NCBI GenBank assembly: GCA_023386345.1 | Contig: JAEWJT010000004.1 | Span: 372,001-436,000, forward strand | DNA length: 64,000 nt | Direction of reading: 5' to 3' | From: Bacillota bacterium | Lineage (GTDB): Bacteria; Bacillota; Clostridia; Tissierellales; Sedimentibacteraceae | In this document: positions 36,175 to 43,773 of the stretch, in pieces | Layout: each line of letters starts with the position of its first letter | Numbering within the stretch: the first letter of the stretch is position 1 | The notes under the pieces: model-generated | The model's input: the letters and a program-made list of their open reading frames with translations, nothing else | The model's database searches: none | What the model was told of the DNA's origin: nothing | Program-made: the position numbers and the translations under genes

Positions 36175-36708
36175 ATGATTAAAAAAATGACATTGGAAAA
36201 TATGAACGATATAAATAAAGCTAATGATAGCTTTAATGTTATAGGAAGAATTATTCCTACTTATGAAAACGGAATATGGAGCTATGTAGAAGAATTATAT
36301 AATAATCCATATGAAAAGAAGTACGATGATGAAGATATTGTCCATTATGATTATCAAAAATATGCAAATGATAATGACTATGCTATATACTTTTATTATT
36401 GCGACAGTAAGTGTGTTGGACAGATAATTCTTCACAGCAATTGGAATAAATATTCCTTTATTGAAGATATAAGCGTACTTAGAGATTATAGAGGCAAGGG
36501 TATAGGGCGTGCGTTGATTAATACAGCCATAGAATGGGCAAAACAAAATAATCTTTGTGGCTTGATGCTTGAAACACAAGATATTAATTTACTGGCATGC
36601 AGATTTTACAATAACTTGGGGATGAAAATTGGTGCAGTTGATAATATGTTATACGCTAATTTTCCAACCTGTGAGGAAAAGGCGATATTTTGGTATCTTA
36701 AGTTTTAA
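36175..36708 (+). CDS. Streptothricin acetyltransferase-like GNAT (SAT-4/SatA type)
   Basis: 177 residues, strongly reminiscent of SAT-4. Shared features include the N-terminus MIKKM, VIGRIIPTYENGIW, the acidic segment EKKYDDEDI, YFYYCDSKCVGQI, NWNKYSFIEDISVLRDYRGKGIGRALIN, IEWAKQNNLCGLMLETQD, CRFYNNLGMKIGAVDNMLYANF and the C-terminus EKAIFWYLKF. SAT-4 acetylates the beta-lysine of streptothricin. ATG 36175 follows a GAGG motif; the in-frame TTG at 36163 precedes it. Composition is native-looking. Confidence 0.85.
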   Translation: MIKKMTLENMNDINKANDSFNVIGRIIPTYENGIWSYVEELYNNPYEKKYDDEDIVHYDYQKYANDNDYAIYFYYCDSKCVGQIILHSNWNKYSFIEDISVLRDYRGKGIGRALINTAIEWAKQNNLCGLMLETQDINLLACRFYNNLGMKIGAVDNMLYANFPTCEEKAIFWYLKF

Positions 36709-36791
36709 TTTATTAAATTTTATTAATTATTAATTTCTTTAAAAGCTTATATTATTATAAAAAGACTAAATAAAACTAAATGGAGGCAAAT

Positions 36792-37565
36792 ATGTTAAGT
36801 AAAAAAGATTTTCCTATATTAGAATTTGATGATAATAAAAATGCAAAAATTAATCCATCTATAATTATTAGCAGAAAAGATGATATTCCTGAACATTGTG
36901 TTATAGCATTTTTTGGTGACGTAATTGAAAAAATGTTAAAAGATAACAGATTAAAACAAATAGGAGTTTTCAATACATGCACTGTATCTTTTCCAATTTA
37001 CGAAACTGAATACGACGGTAAAAAAATTGGCATTGTGGCAGGTATTTTAGGAGCAGCTGGCTCTGCGGGAGAACTTGAAGAATTAATAGCTATGGGATTT
37101 AAGAAGTTTATAGCTTGCGGTGCTGCTGGAGTATTACAAAAAAACATACAAGTGGGTCATTTGGTAATCCCTTATTCAGCAGTAAGAGATGAGGGACTTT
37201 CGTATCACTATTTAGAGCCTTCAAGAGAGGTAGAATGTGATTTTGAGGTAGTTGATATTATAGAAAAACAGTTAAAAGATGAAAATGTACCATATATAAA
37301 AGCTAAAACATGGACAACCGATGCTTTTTATAGAGAAACAGAGGATAAAGTTAAACTTAGAGTATCAGAAGGCTGTGTAACAGTAGAAATGGAAGCAGCA
37401 GCGTTATTTGCTGTATCAAAATTCAGAGGTGTAAAATTAGGTCAGATACTTTTTGGAGGGGATGATTTAAGTGGTACAGAATGGGATTCGCGAAAATGGA
37501 ATAGCAGAGATGCTATAAGGCAAAGCTTAGTTGAATTATCAATGAAAGTTTGTTTATCCTTATAA
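36792..37565 (+). CDS. Nucleoside phosphorylase (uridine phosphorylase-like)
   Basis: 257 residues. PNP/UDP family motifs: GILGAAGSAGELEELIAMGFKKFIACGAAGVL, HLVIPYSAVRDEGLSYHYL, TTDAFYRET, VTVEMEAAALFAV and GDDLSG. It would split a nucleoside into base and (deoxy)ribose 1-phosphate, which connects with the nucleoside importer and DeoC at 3.8-9.6 kb. GGAGG sits inside the upstream in-frame ATG 36780 region, so ATG 36792 is used. Base preference cannot be read. Confidence 0.88.
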   Translation: MLSKKDFPILEFDDNKNAKINPSIIISRKDDIPEHCVIAFFGDVIEKMLKDNRLKQIGVFNTCTVSFPIYETEYDGKKIGIVAGILGAAGSAGELEELIAMGFKKFIACGAAGVLQKNIQVGHLVIPYSAVRDEGLSYHYLEPSREVECDFEVVDIIEKQLKDENVPYIKAKTWTTDAFYRETEDKVKLRVSEGCVTVEMEAAALFAVSKFRGVKLGQILFGGDDLSGTEWDSRKWNSRDAIRQSLVELSMKVCLSL

Positions 37566-37669
37566 TCTATATTTTTATTATATTTAAATTAATGTACACC
37601 AATGAGCATAAAATATCATGAAATTAAAAAATTATATATGTATAATCTAAATAGATGGGAGGTGAATGA

Positions 37670-38464
37670 ATGGACACTGTTATGAGAATTCAAAAGGCTG
37701 TAGATTTTATAGAGGATAATATATTAGGAGATTTGAAATTTGATGTCATTGCAAGTCAAGCATATATGTCTAATTATCACTTCCAAAGAATTTTTTCTAT
37801 CATTTGTGACATAACACTTGGAGAATATATTCGTAATAGAAGGTTAACCCTTGCAGGGTTAGAGATAAAATCTTCAGATAAAAAAATTATTGATATTGCT
37901 TATAAATATGGATATGAAACACCTGAAAGCTTTTCAAGAGCATTTACGCGTTTTCATAACATTTCGCCAATGGCAGCGCGCAGTCATGGAGATATAAATT
38001 CATTCACTAAAATTTCCATTAAATCTATTTTAGAAGGGAAAATGAGCATGGAGAATTTAAGACAAAGAGGTTATTCTATAAAGGAGAACGGACCTATTTA
38101 TTACACAAATAATATGGATAAAACAGTGAAATGGTTTGAGGATGTTTTAGGCTGGTATGGCGGAATTGACGAAAGAAATGATGAGGGCGATGGTACATAT
38201 GGAAGTCTAATGCCTGTTCCCGGTGAGCTTGTTAATCTTAAAATAACAACGTTTAATGGTATACATATGTTTCTTGGAGAACCTTCGGAAAGAACAGTTG
38301 CTTTTATGTGTGTAGATGGTTTAAATAGCTTATATGAGTTTGTAAAGAGAAATGGTTGGAATAAAATTACAGATATTAAGAAACAACCATGGGGTGCTAT
38401 TGAATGTGATGTAACTACAATAGATGGCAGTTTAATAAGATTTTTTGAACTTGATAAAGAATAA
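37670..38464 (+). CDS. AraC-type HTH fused to a VOC (glyoxalase/bleomycin-resistance) domain
   Basis: 264 residues. Residues 1-105 form an AraC DNA-binding domain (FDVIASQAYMSNYHFQRIFSIICDITLGEYIRNRRLTLAG; IIDIAYKYGYETPESFSRAFTRFHNISPMAAR). From about 137 a VOC domain begins (PIYYTNNMDKTVKWFEDVLGW; GIHMFLGEPSERTVAFMCVD), here probably a ligand sensor. GGGAGGTGA precedes the start. It lies just upstream of the argS leader. Confidence 0.88.
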   Translation: MDTVMRIQKAVDFIEDNILGDLKFDVIASQAYMSNYHFQRIFSIICDITLGEYIRNRRLTLAGLEIKSSDKKIIDIAYKYGYETPESFSRAFTRFHNISPMAARSHGDINSFTKISIKSILEGKMSMENLRQRGYSIKENGPIYYTNNMDKTVKWFEDVLGWYGGIDERNDEGDGTYGSLMPVPGELVNLKITTFNGIHMFLGEPSERTVAFMCVDGLNSLYEFVKRNGWNKITDIKKQPWGAIECDVTTIDGSLIRFFELDKE

Positions 38465-38496
38465 CAATTAAATAAAACATAAATAAAAAATTTATA

Positions 38497-38525
38497 TTGA
38501 TTTTATATTTTGTATATGTTAAAAT
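38497..38525 (+). promoter_or_regulatory. Promoter of the argS leader
   Basis: TTGATT (38497-38502), 17-base spacer, TAAAAT (38520-38525). The expected transcript start near 38532 leaves room for the binding site and leader ORF. Confidence 0.6.
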
Positions 38526-38552
38526 ATTAAAAATTTGAAAGGATAAGGTATT

Positions 38553-38612
38553 ATGCTAAAATCATTTGCTAGTAGTTTATTAAGACGTAGATACAGATGT
38601 AATATCTTGTAG
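38553..38612 (+). CDS. Arginine-rich leader peptide of argS
   Basis: A 19-codon ORF, MLKSFASSLLRRRYRCNIL, with GAAAGGATAAGG (38538-38549) upstream of its ATG. Codons 11-15 read AGA CGT AGA TAC AGA: four Arg in five codons (38583-38597). It ends at TAG 38610-38612. The 3' third of the ORF is one arm of a hairpin that competes with structures leading to a terminator before argS. This is the arrangement of a ribosome-stalling leader peptide sensing charged tRNA-Arg. It does not resemble any protein domain; its function is regulatory by inference. Confidence 0.7.
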   Translation: MLKSFASSLLRRRYRCNIL

Positions 38613-38701
38613 CTTTGCTTATTTCGCATAGTTACAAGTATTATGTCTTGTTTCTATGCGGCAGGTGATGATGTATACCTTTTAAACACAAACCGCAATA
38701 G
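38595..38701 (+). promoter_or_regulatory. Alternative RNA hairpins of the argS attenuator
   Basis: Hairpin A: 38595-38613 with 38631-38648, about 18 pairs, one bulge, three G-U. Hairpin B: 38625-38638 with 38647-38660, 12 pairs around a 2x2 loop, mutually exclusive with A. Antiterminator: 38653-38661 with 38693-38702, nine pairs with one bulged A; it needs the 3' arm of B and the 5' arm of the terminator. A ribosome at the Arg codons would leave A free; one at the stop codon would block A and allow B. Confidence 0.7.
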
Positions 38702-38736
38702 ATATTGCTTACAGCAATAACTTTTGCGGTTTTTTT
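38691..38736 (+). terminator. Intrinsic terminator in front of argS
   Basis: AACCGCAA (38691-38698) pairs with TTGCGGTT (38724-38731); inside it TATTGC (38703-38708) pairs with GCAATA (38714-38719). Seven Ts follow from 38730. It ends about 24 bases before the argS ATG. Confidence 0.92.
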
Positions 38737-38759
38737 ATAAAAAGAAATGGAGGATTTAT

Positions 38760-40457
38760 ATGAAAAATGTATTATGCAGTTTATTAAAGGACTATTTAGA
38801 GGGGATAAATATTGATGAAATTGAAAATTTGTTAGAAGTACCCCCAAAAAGCGAACTAGGAGATTACTCATTTCCTTGTTTCTTACTTGCTAAAAAGCTT
38901 CGCAAATCACCAAATATTATAGCTGAGGGCTTAAAGCAAGATTTAGAAAAATCACTTGATAAAACTTTAATTGAAAAAGTAGGTACAGCAGGAGGATATT
39001 TGAACTTTTTTATAAACAAGGAATATTACATTAATAAAGTTTTAAATGATGCTTTAGATGATGACTATGGAAAAAGCAATATAGGTGCTGGTAAAACAAT
39101 ATGTATAGATTATTCTTCACCAAATATTGCAAAAAATTTTCATGTCGGGCATCTTCGTACAACTATAATAGGAAACTCATTATATAAGATTTATTCAAAG
39201 CAAGGATATAATGTAGTTCGAATAAATCATTTAGGGGATTGGGGAACTCAGTTTGGAAAGCTTATTCTTGCTTACAAAAATTGGAGTAGTGAAGAATTAG
39301 TTGAAAAAGATGGTATTGCTGAGTTACTTCGTATTTATATAATGTTTCACGATGAAGCTGAAAGTAATCCTAATCTTATGGACGAGGCGAGAGCTTGGTT
39401 TGTTAAGATGGAGAGTAAGGATAAAGAAGCTCTCGAGCTTTGGAAATGGTTCTATGATATTAGTATAATTGAATTTGATCGTATATATAAGCTTCTTGAT
39501 GTTGATTTTGATTACTATACTGGTGAAAGCTTTTATATTGACAAATTACAAGCGGTTGTATGCGAATTAGAAGAAAAAAATCTTTTAGTACAGAGTCAGG
39601 GAGCTAAAATCGTAGATTTGGATAAATATTGTATACCACCTTGTTTAATAACTAAAAGTGATGGAAGCTCAATATATGCAGTCAGAGATATAGCAACTAT
39701 ACTATATCGTAAGAATACCTTTAATTTTGACAAGTGTATTTATGTGACAGGAATGGAGCAAATGCTATATTTTTCTCAGGTATTTAAGGTAATTGAGCTT
39801 ATGGGCTACAGCTTTTATAATAATCTTATCCATATTTCTTATGGGCTTGTAAATCTTGAGGGTGCAAAGCTTTCGACACGTAGCGGAAATATAGTTTATG
39901 CCGAAGATATATTGAATGAAGCAATTAAACGTGCTTCATTAACAATAAAAGAAAAAAATCTTTCGCTCGTTGATAAGGAGGAAGTTGCAAGGTCAGTAGG
40001 CGTTGGAGCTATAATATTTAATGATTTGATTAATACAATGATTAAAAGTGTTGATTTTACTTGGGATAAAGTATTAAATTATAATGGTGCAACTGGGCCA
40101 TATGTACAATATACATGTGCTAGAGCAAAAAGTATTTTGCGAAAAAGTAACATCAAAATTGATGATATAAACTTTAATGCAAAAAATCTTAAAGATGCAA
40201 GCAGCTATGAATTAATAAAACTTATCAGCCAATACCCTGATGTAATAAATGAATCGGCAAATAAATATGAACCACATTTTATAGCAAGATTTGCTCTTTT
40301 ATTATCACAGACTTTTAATAAATTCTACCATGAATGCAGTATAATAAATGCTGATGATGAAGTGAGAAATTCACGTTTGATTTTAACATATATCACCCAG
40401 AAAATTATAAGTGATGCCATGAATTTGTTGGGAATTAAATGCCCTGAAGAAATGTAG
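38760..40457 (+). CDS. argS: Arginyl-tRNA synthetase
   Basis: A 565-residue class Ia synthetase charging tRNA-Arg. The N-terminal Add-1 (tRNA D-loop) domain is followed by the HIGH motif as FHVGHLRTT (near residue 131), the KMSKS equivalent KLSTRSGN (near 374), and a C-terminal DALR anticodon domain (GPYVQYTCARAKSIL). GGAGG (38749-38753) precedes ATG 38760; the upstream open frame lies in the terminator. It is controlled by its own promoter and an apparent leader-peptide attenuator. It may be the only argS or a second copy; the window cannot tell. Confidence 0.96.
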   Translation: MKNVLCSLLKDYLEGINIDEIENLLEVPPKSELGDYSFPCFLLAKKLRKSPNIIAEGLKQDLEKSLDKTLIEKVGTAGGYLNFFINKEYYINKVLNDALDDDYGKSNIGAGKTICIDYSSPNIAKNFHVGHLRTTIIGNSLYKIYSKQGYNVVRINHLGDWGTQFGKLILAYKNWSSEELVEKDGIAELLRIYIMFHDEAESNPNLMDEARAWFVKMESKDKEALELWKWFYDISIIEFDRIYKLLDVDFDYYTGESFYIDKLQAVVCELEEKNLLVQSQGAKIVDLDKYCIPPCLITKSDGSSIYAVRDIATILYRKNTFNFDKCIYVTGMEQMLYFSQVFKVIELMGYSFYNNLIHISYGLVNLEGAKLSTRSGNIVYAEDILNEAIKRASLTIKEKNLSLVDKEEVARSVGVGAIIFNDLINTMIKSVDFTWDKVLNYNGATGPYVQYTCARAKSILRKSNIKIDDINFNAKNLKDASSYELIKLISQYPDVINESANKYEPHFIARFALLLSQTFNKFYHECSIINADDEVRNSRLILTYITQKIISDAMNLLGIKCPEEM

Positions 40458-40537
40458 CAATAAGGAAATCAATAATGTATAATTCAGACAAATAATGAAA
40501 CATGAACTACTGTAAATCATAACTATTCATAATCAAA

Positions 40538-40576
40538 AACTAAACCCACTGGTTGTATAGGTCAGTGGGTTTAGTT
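40538..40576. terminator. Terminator between argS and the amine oxidase gene
   Basis: A 14-bp perfect stem AACTAAACCCACTG / CAGTGGGTTTAGTT (40538-40551, 40563-40576). The T-run is clearer on the minus strand (complement of 40535-40539). It serves the convergent genes. Confidence 0.88.
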
Positions 40577-40588
40577 ATATTAATAGTA

Positions 40589-42280
40589 TTAAAGCTTATT
40601 ATAAAAATGATTATGAAAGTGCTGTGCCAATTGATTAGCGGCTTCTTTACCTGTGTATAGTGAACCCTGCATCCATCCATGTTTTGTAGATACATGTTCA
40701 CCGGCAAAGTAGACTCTGTTATCAAACTCTGGTCTTAACATCTCATATGCAAACAATTTTTTCTGACCCGGCAGACTCTGTGCAAAGGCACCTCTGCTAT
40801 TTGGTTCGTTATTCCACACAACTGTTTTATGAGCCTCTACAATAGGGTTTAAAGATCCTCTTGGCAATCCATGAACTTCCTCTACGCTTTCTCTTATGTA
40901 ATCATATCGAAGCGTTCTTTCCATATTTCCAACTCTTATTGAATTCAAATTATAATTATAAGAGGCTACCAACACCCCAGGACTATTAGGTGAGCAAGCT
41001 GAACCATCAGGACAAAGTGAATAGTCTCTTGGATAGAATATATATTGGATAGGCAAATCAGTTCTTGAAAATCCTCCGACCATCCGTCCATAATACGTAT
41101 CTCTTTCCCAAAAACGCTGATTGCACATGAAAAAAGTCTTTTGTGAATCAATATAATTATATTCTGAAATAGCTTGCATTTTAAGATTACTGAAATACGG
41201 ATTGATTTTAACCTCCCTCAGAGTAGAATATGGAATAGCACATACAATATAATCAAAAACGTCTGTAGATTTCTCCGGCTCAGTTGTATCACTATACTCA
41301 AGGATAATTTTATTTGCGCATTGTGATTGATAAATACCTGTAACTGTACAACCGGCATTATATGTAACTTTGCCAAGCTGCGAAGGCGAAATACCTATAT
41401 ACTGCGGTGGGTTGTCTAATAAAAATGATTGAATAAAGGCATATGGAAGATTTACAACTCCGCCTTCTATTGTATATATATTGCGATAATCAACAGTGTA
41501 ATCCTCAACTACTATTTCATCATAGCTTATATTCAATAAAGCGCCTGTACCGGAATCTATTCCTGAAATCAAGCTGATTGCACCCTGACTTAATCCGAGG
41601 TTTTCTAATGTTTGGCGAACGGAGTACTCTGTAAGAGGTAGATATTCCGCAGAATAATACGGTAATATTTGTATCATTTCCGACCGAATATTTGGTGGAA
41701 GAGACTTAACAAGATATGAAAAGGCATATTGATGAAGTTCTTCCCAAGGTGTATTTCTTTCCTTTAAAGTCAGTGGATATAGGGGATAAAGTATTTCTTC
41801 GATCGAATCTGATGTTCTCAAACGAGTATTATGTACATAAATGAAGTTGTTACTGCGTGCTGCCGCCAAAGGTTGTGTGTTAAGTCCTAATAAATTCATA
41901 TAGTGCCAGGTAGTTTCATGACTTACTGGAATTCTGTGAGCACCAAATTCGTTATAATATTTTCCTTCCCTATCGAAATAATAGGTATAAACTCTTCCTC
42001 CAATTCTGTCCTTGTTGGAATCCAAAATTGTAATATCTGCCCCAAGTTTACGAAGCTCAAATGCAGCTGATAAACCTGCTAATCCTCCTCCGATAACACC
42101 AATTTTTACTCCAAGCAGCTCTCCCGGCGATGCAAAATTTGTTATATCTGAAGGAGGACTCAACAAATTGATTATATATTCGTAATCTTCTATTCTTCCT
42201 TGTTCTTCTAAAGAATTTTTCAGCATTTGATGCCGTTGTTCATTTGTTGGGTTTGCTACTAAATTTAATGGAGCATTCAT
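40589..42280 (-). CDS. Flavin-dependent amine oxidase (L-amino-acid oxidase-like)
   Basis: A 563-residue FAD protein. An N-terminal leader of about 55 residues precedes the dinucleotide site KIGVIGGGLAGLSAAFELRKLGADITILDS, followed by RIGGRVYTYYF and NEFGAHRIP. The C-terminus has the FAD-closing motif VYFAGEHVSTKHGWMQGSLYTGKEAANQL. It should oxidise an L-amino acid or other amine. No secretion signal is visible. GGAGG precedes the ATG. Use of O2 would be odd in an anaerobe, so the electron acceptor is open. A membrane protein gene lies just upstream on the same strand. Confidence 0.88.
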   Translation of the reverse strand: MNAPLNLVANPTNEQRHQMLKNSLEEQGRIEDYEYIINLLSPPSDITNFASPGELLGVKIGVIGGGLAGLSAAFELRKLGADITILDSNKDRIGGRVYTYYFDREGKYYNEFGAHRIPVSHETTWHYMNLLGLNTQPLAAARSNNFIYVHNTRLRTSDSIEEILYPLYPLTLKERNTPWEELHQYAFSYLVKSLPPNIRSEMIQILPYYSAEYLPLTEYSVRQTLENLGLSQGAISLISGIDSGTGALLNISYDEIVVEDYTVDYRNIYTIEGGVVNLPYAFIQSFLLDNPPQYIGISPSQLGKVTYNAGCTVTGIYQSQCANKIILEYSDTTEPEKSTDVFDYIVCAIPYSTLREVKINPYFSNLKMQAISEYNYIDSQKTFFMCNQRFWERDTYYGRMVGGFSRTDLPIQYIFYPRDYSLCPDGSACSPNSPGVLVASYNYNLNSIRVGNMERTLRYDYIRESVEEVHGLPRGSLNPIVEAHKTVVWNNEPNSRGAFAQSLPGQKKLFAYEMLRPEFDNRVYFAGEHVSTKHGWMQGSLYTGKEAANQLAQHFHNHFYNKL

Positions 42281-42319
42281 TAGTTATACCTCCAAATATT
42301 GTTATAATAAATATATTCA

Positions 42320-42865
42320 CTATTTTTTAAAATTATAACAATATTTGTTCGTAAGAATTCTCTTGGTTACTAATGGTATATGTAAAATATAAAATTCAAA
42401 AACAGTCAATCTCGAAATGTACCCAGCTAAGTCAAATAACTTATTGATTGTACCTAGACTATACCAAATTCCAGATATAAAATTAATAATCATAATACAA
42501 ATAATGATGATAGTAGTGTTATTCCAAAGAAATCCAGCTTTATTTTTATTTAAGGTTAAATAAAGCAGAAAAAACAAGATAATAGCACATGTTATTGTAA
42601 TAGAAACAATTGCAAAAAAATCAAACTTTTCTATAGCCCATGATACAAAATCAGCTTCAAAGTCTCGTATTTCTGCGTTTCGATTTAATCTTTCAATAAG
42701 ATTCATTCTAATTATTATCATACCAATTATCCCAACAATAGAGAAAATTGATGATATGATAATATGACATAGATTAAATATCTTGCCTTTTTTGAAACTA
42801 ATAATGTAATTGATTATTAAAATTAACATTACAGCAATCGAAGCTGGTGGAACATATATGTTCAT
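42320..42865 (-). CDS. Small multi-pass membrane protein
   Basis: 181 residues from ATG 42865 (GGAGG upstream; the open frame continues to 42901 without a site). Five hydrophobic segments are visible, with a charged loop RNAEIRDFEADFVSWAIEKFD between the second and third. No family recognised. It precedes the amine oxidase gene by 39 bases on the same strand and is probably co-transcribed. Residue content fits a membrane anchor or transporter-like protein; nothing more can be said. Confidence 0.6.
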   Translation of the reverse strand: MNIYVPPASIAVMLILIINYIISFKKGKIFNLCHIIISSIFSIVGIIGMIIIRMNLIERLNRNAEIRDFEADFVSWAIEKFDFFAIVSITITCAIILFFLLYLTLNKNKAGFLWNNTTIIIICIMIINFISGIWYSLGTINKLFDLAGYISRLTVFEFYILHIPLVTKRILTNKYCYNFKK

Positions 42866-43156
42866 TATATACCTCCTAAAAATCTTATAATAATTATACA
42901 AATTAACTTAATAAGTATAATTTCAAATGAAACTATTTAAAATAATGACATACAGAGATTTTATCATGCTAAAGTAATTATATCAAGTATAACTTCTAAG
43001 AATCAGAAGTAAGTATCTCTATAATTTTTTAATTGAAGGTAGATATTGAGAGCTATAAAAATTCAAGCAAATTAGATAGTTATTATTTACAACAATAAAA
43101 TAGTGTGATATAGTTTAAATTAGTTTGACAAACATTATATTTCTGGAGGTATACTT

Positions 43157-43627
43157 ATGAGCGAAATTAATACGTCATTATCTTTGCAAGAGTGGCATAG
43201 AAAACAAGCAATCGAAAACTTTAATACTACTTGGGATTATATTGACAAGAAAGATAGAACGCAAGAAGATAATATAAACATGATACATACTACACACGCA
43301 TCACGCTTTCATTGGGGCAAGATAGGAACTCCTCTTAATTTTGCAAGAGGAGAGTGGCAGATTTCAAGAGTATACTCCTTATTAGAAATGTCTGAAGGTG
43401 CACTATATCATGCTAAACTTTCTTTAGAATTATGTCTGAAAAATGATATAAAGGATTTTGATTTAGCTTTTGGATATGAAGCTGTTGCAAGAGCATATAT
43501 GGTATCTAAAGATGAAGATAAGATGAAAAAATATTTAATGTTGGCTAAAGAAGCTTCTGAAAACATAGAAAAAGAAGATGATAAAAAATACTTTCTATCT
43601 GAATTAAATTCTATAGCTATTATATAA
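43157..43627 (+). CDS. Conserved uncharacterised protein, helical repeat-like
   Basis: 156 residues, helical, with a TPR-like periodicity (ARGEWQISRVYSLLEMSEGALYHAKLSLELCLKN; AFGYEAVARAYMVSKDEDKMKKYLMLAKEASENI). Similar short proteins are common and uncharacterised. GGAGG precedes the ATG. A further open stretch in another frame (43630-43728) directly follows and might be a frameshifted tail or an unrelated remnant. Confidence 0.65.
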   Translation: MSEINTSLSLQEWHRKQAIENFNTTWDYIDKKDRTQEDNINMIHTTHASRFHWGKIGTPLNFARGEWQISRVYSLLEMSEGALYHAKLSLELCLKNDIKDFDLAFGYEAVARAYMVSKDEDKMKKYLMLAKEASENIEKEDDKKYFLSELNSIAII

Positions 43628-43629
43628 TC

Positions 43630-43728
43630 TCAGCAGGCAACTTCAAGTCTTGGGACTATAAGGGAAAAAATGAAGAAGCATTGAATATTGTATATAATAA
43701 GATTAATGAATATAACAATTTGAGATAA
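43630..43728 (+). pseudogene. Short frameshifted tail or gene remnant
   Basis: Read from 43630, 32 codons with plausible codon use (SAGNFKSWDYKGKNEEALNI...) end at TAA 43726-43728. There is no start or binding site. The frame is shifted by one base from the gene ending at 43627. Confidence 0.3.
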
Positions 43729-43773
43729 AAAAACAGTAACTCCAGTATAATTATATTGGAGTTACTGTTTTTT
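43728..43773. terminator. Strong bidirectional terminator
   Basis: A 17-bp perfect stem (43728-43744 with 43757-43773), A-run on the left and T-run on the right, extended inward by further pairs. It touches the stop codon of the minus-strand gene at 43772. Confidence 0.93.

Noticed and set aside
38465..38759. T-box riboswitch before argS
   Set aside because: I looked for the T-box sequence (GGUGGnACC antiterminator core, specifier loop) and did not find it; the leader instead has a translatable Arg-rich ORF.
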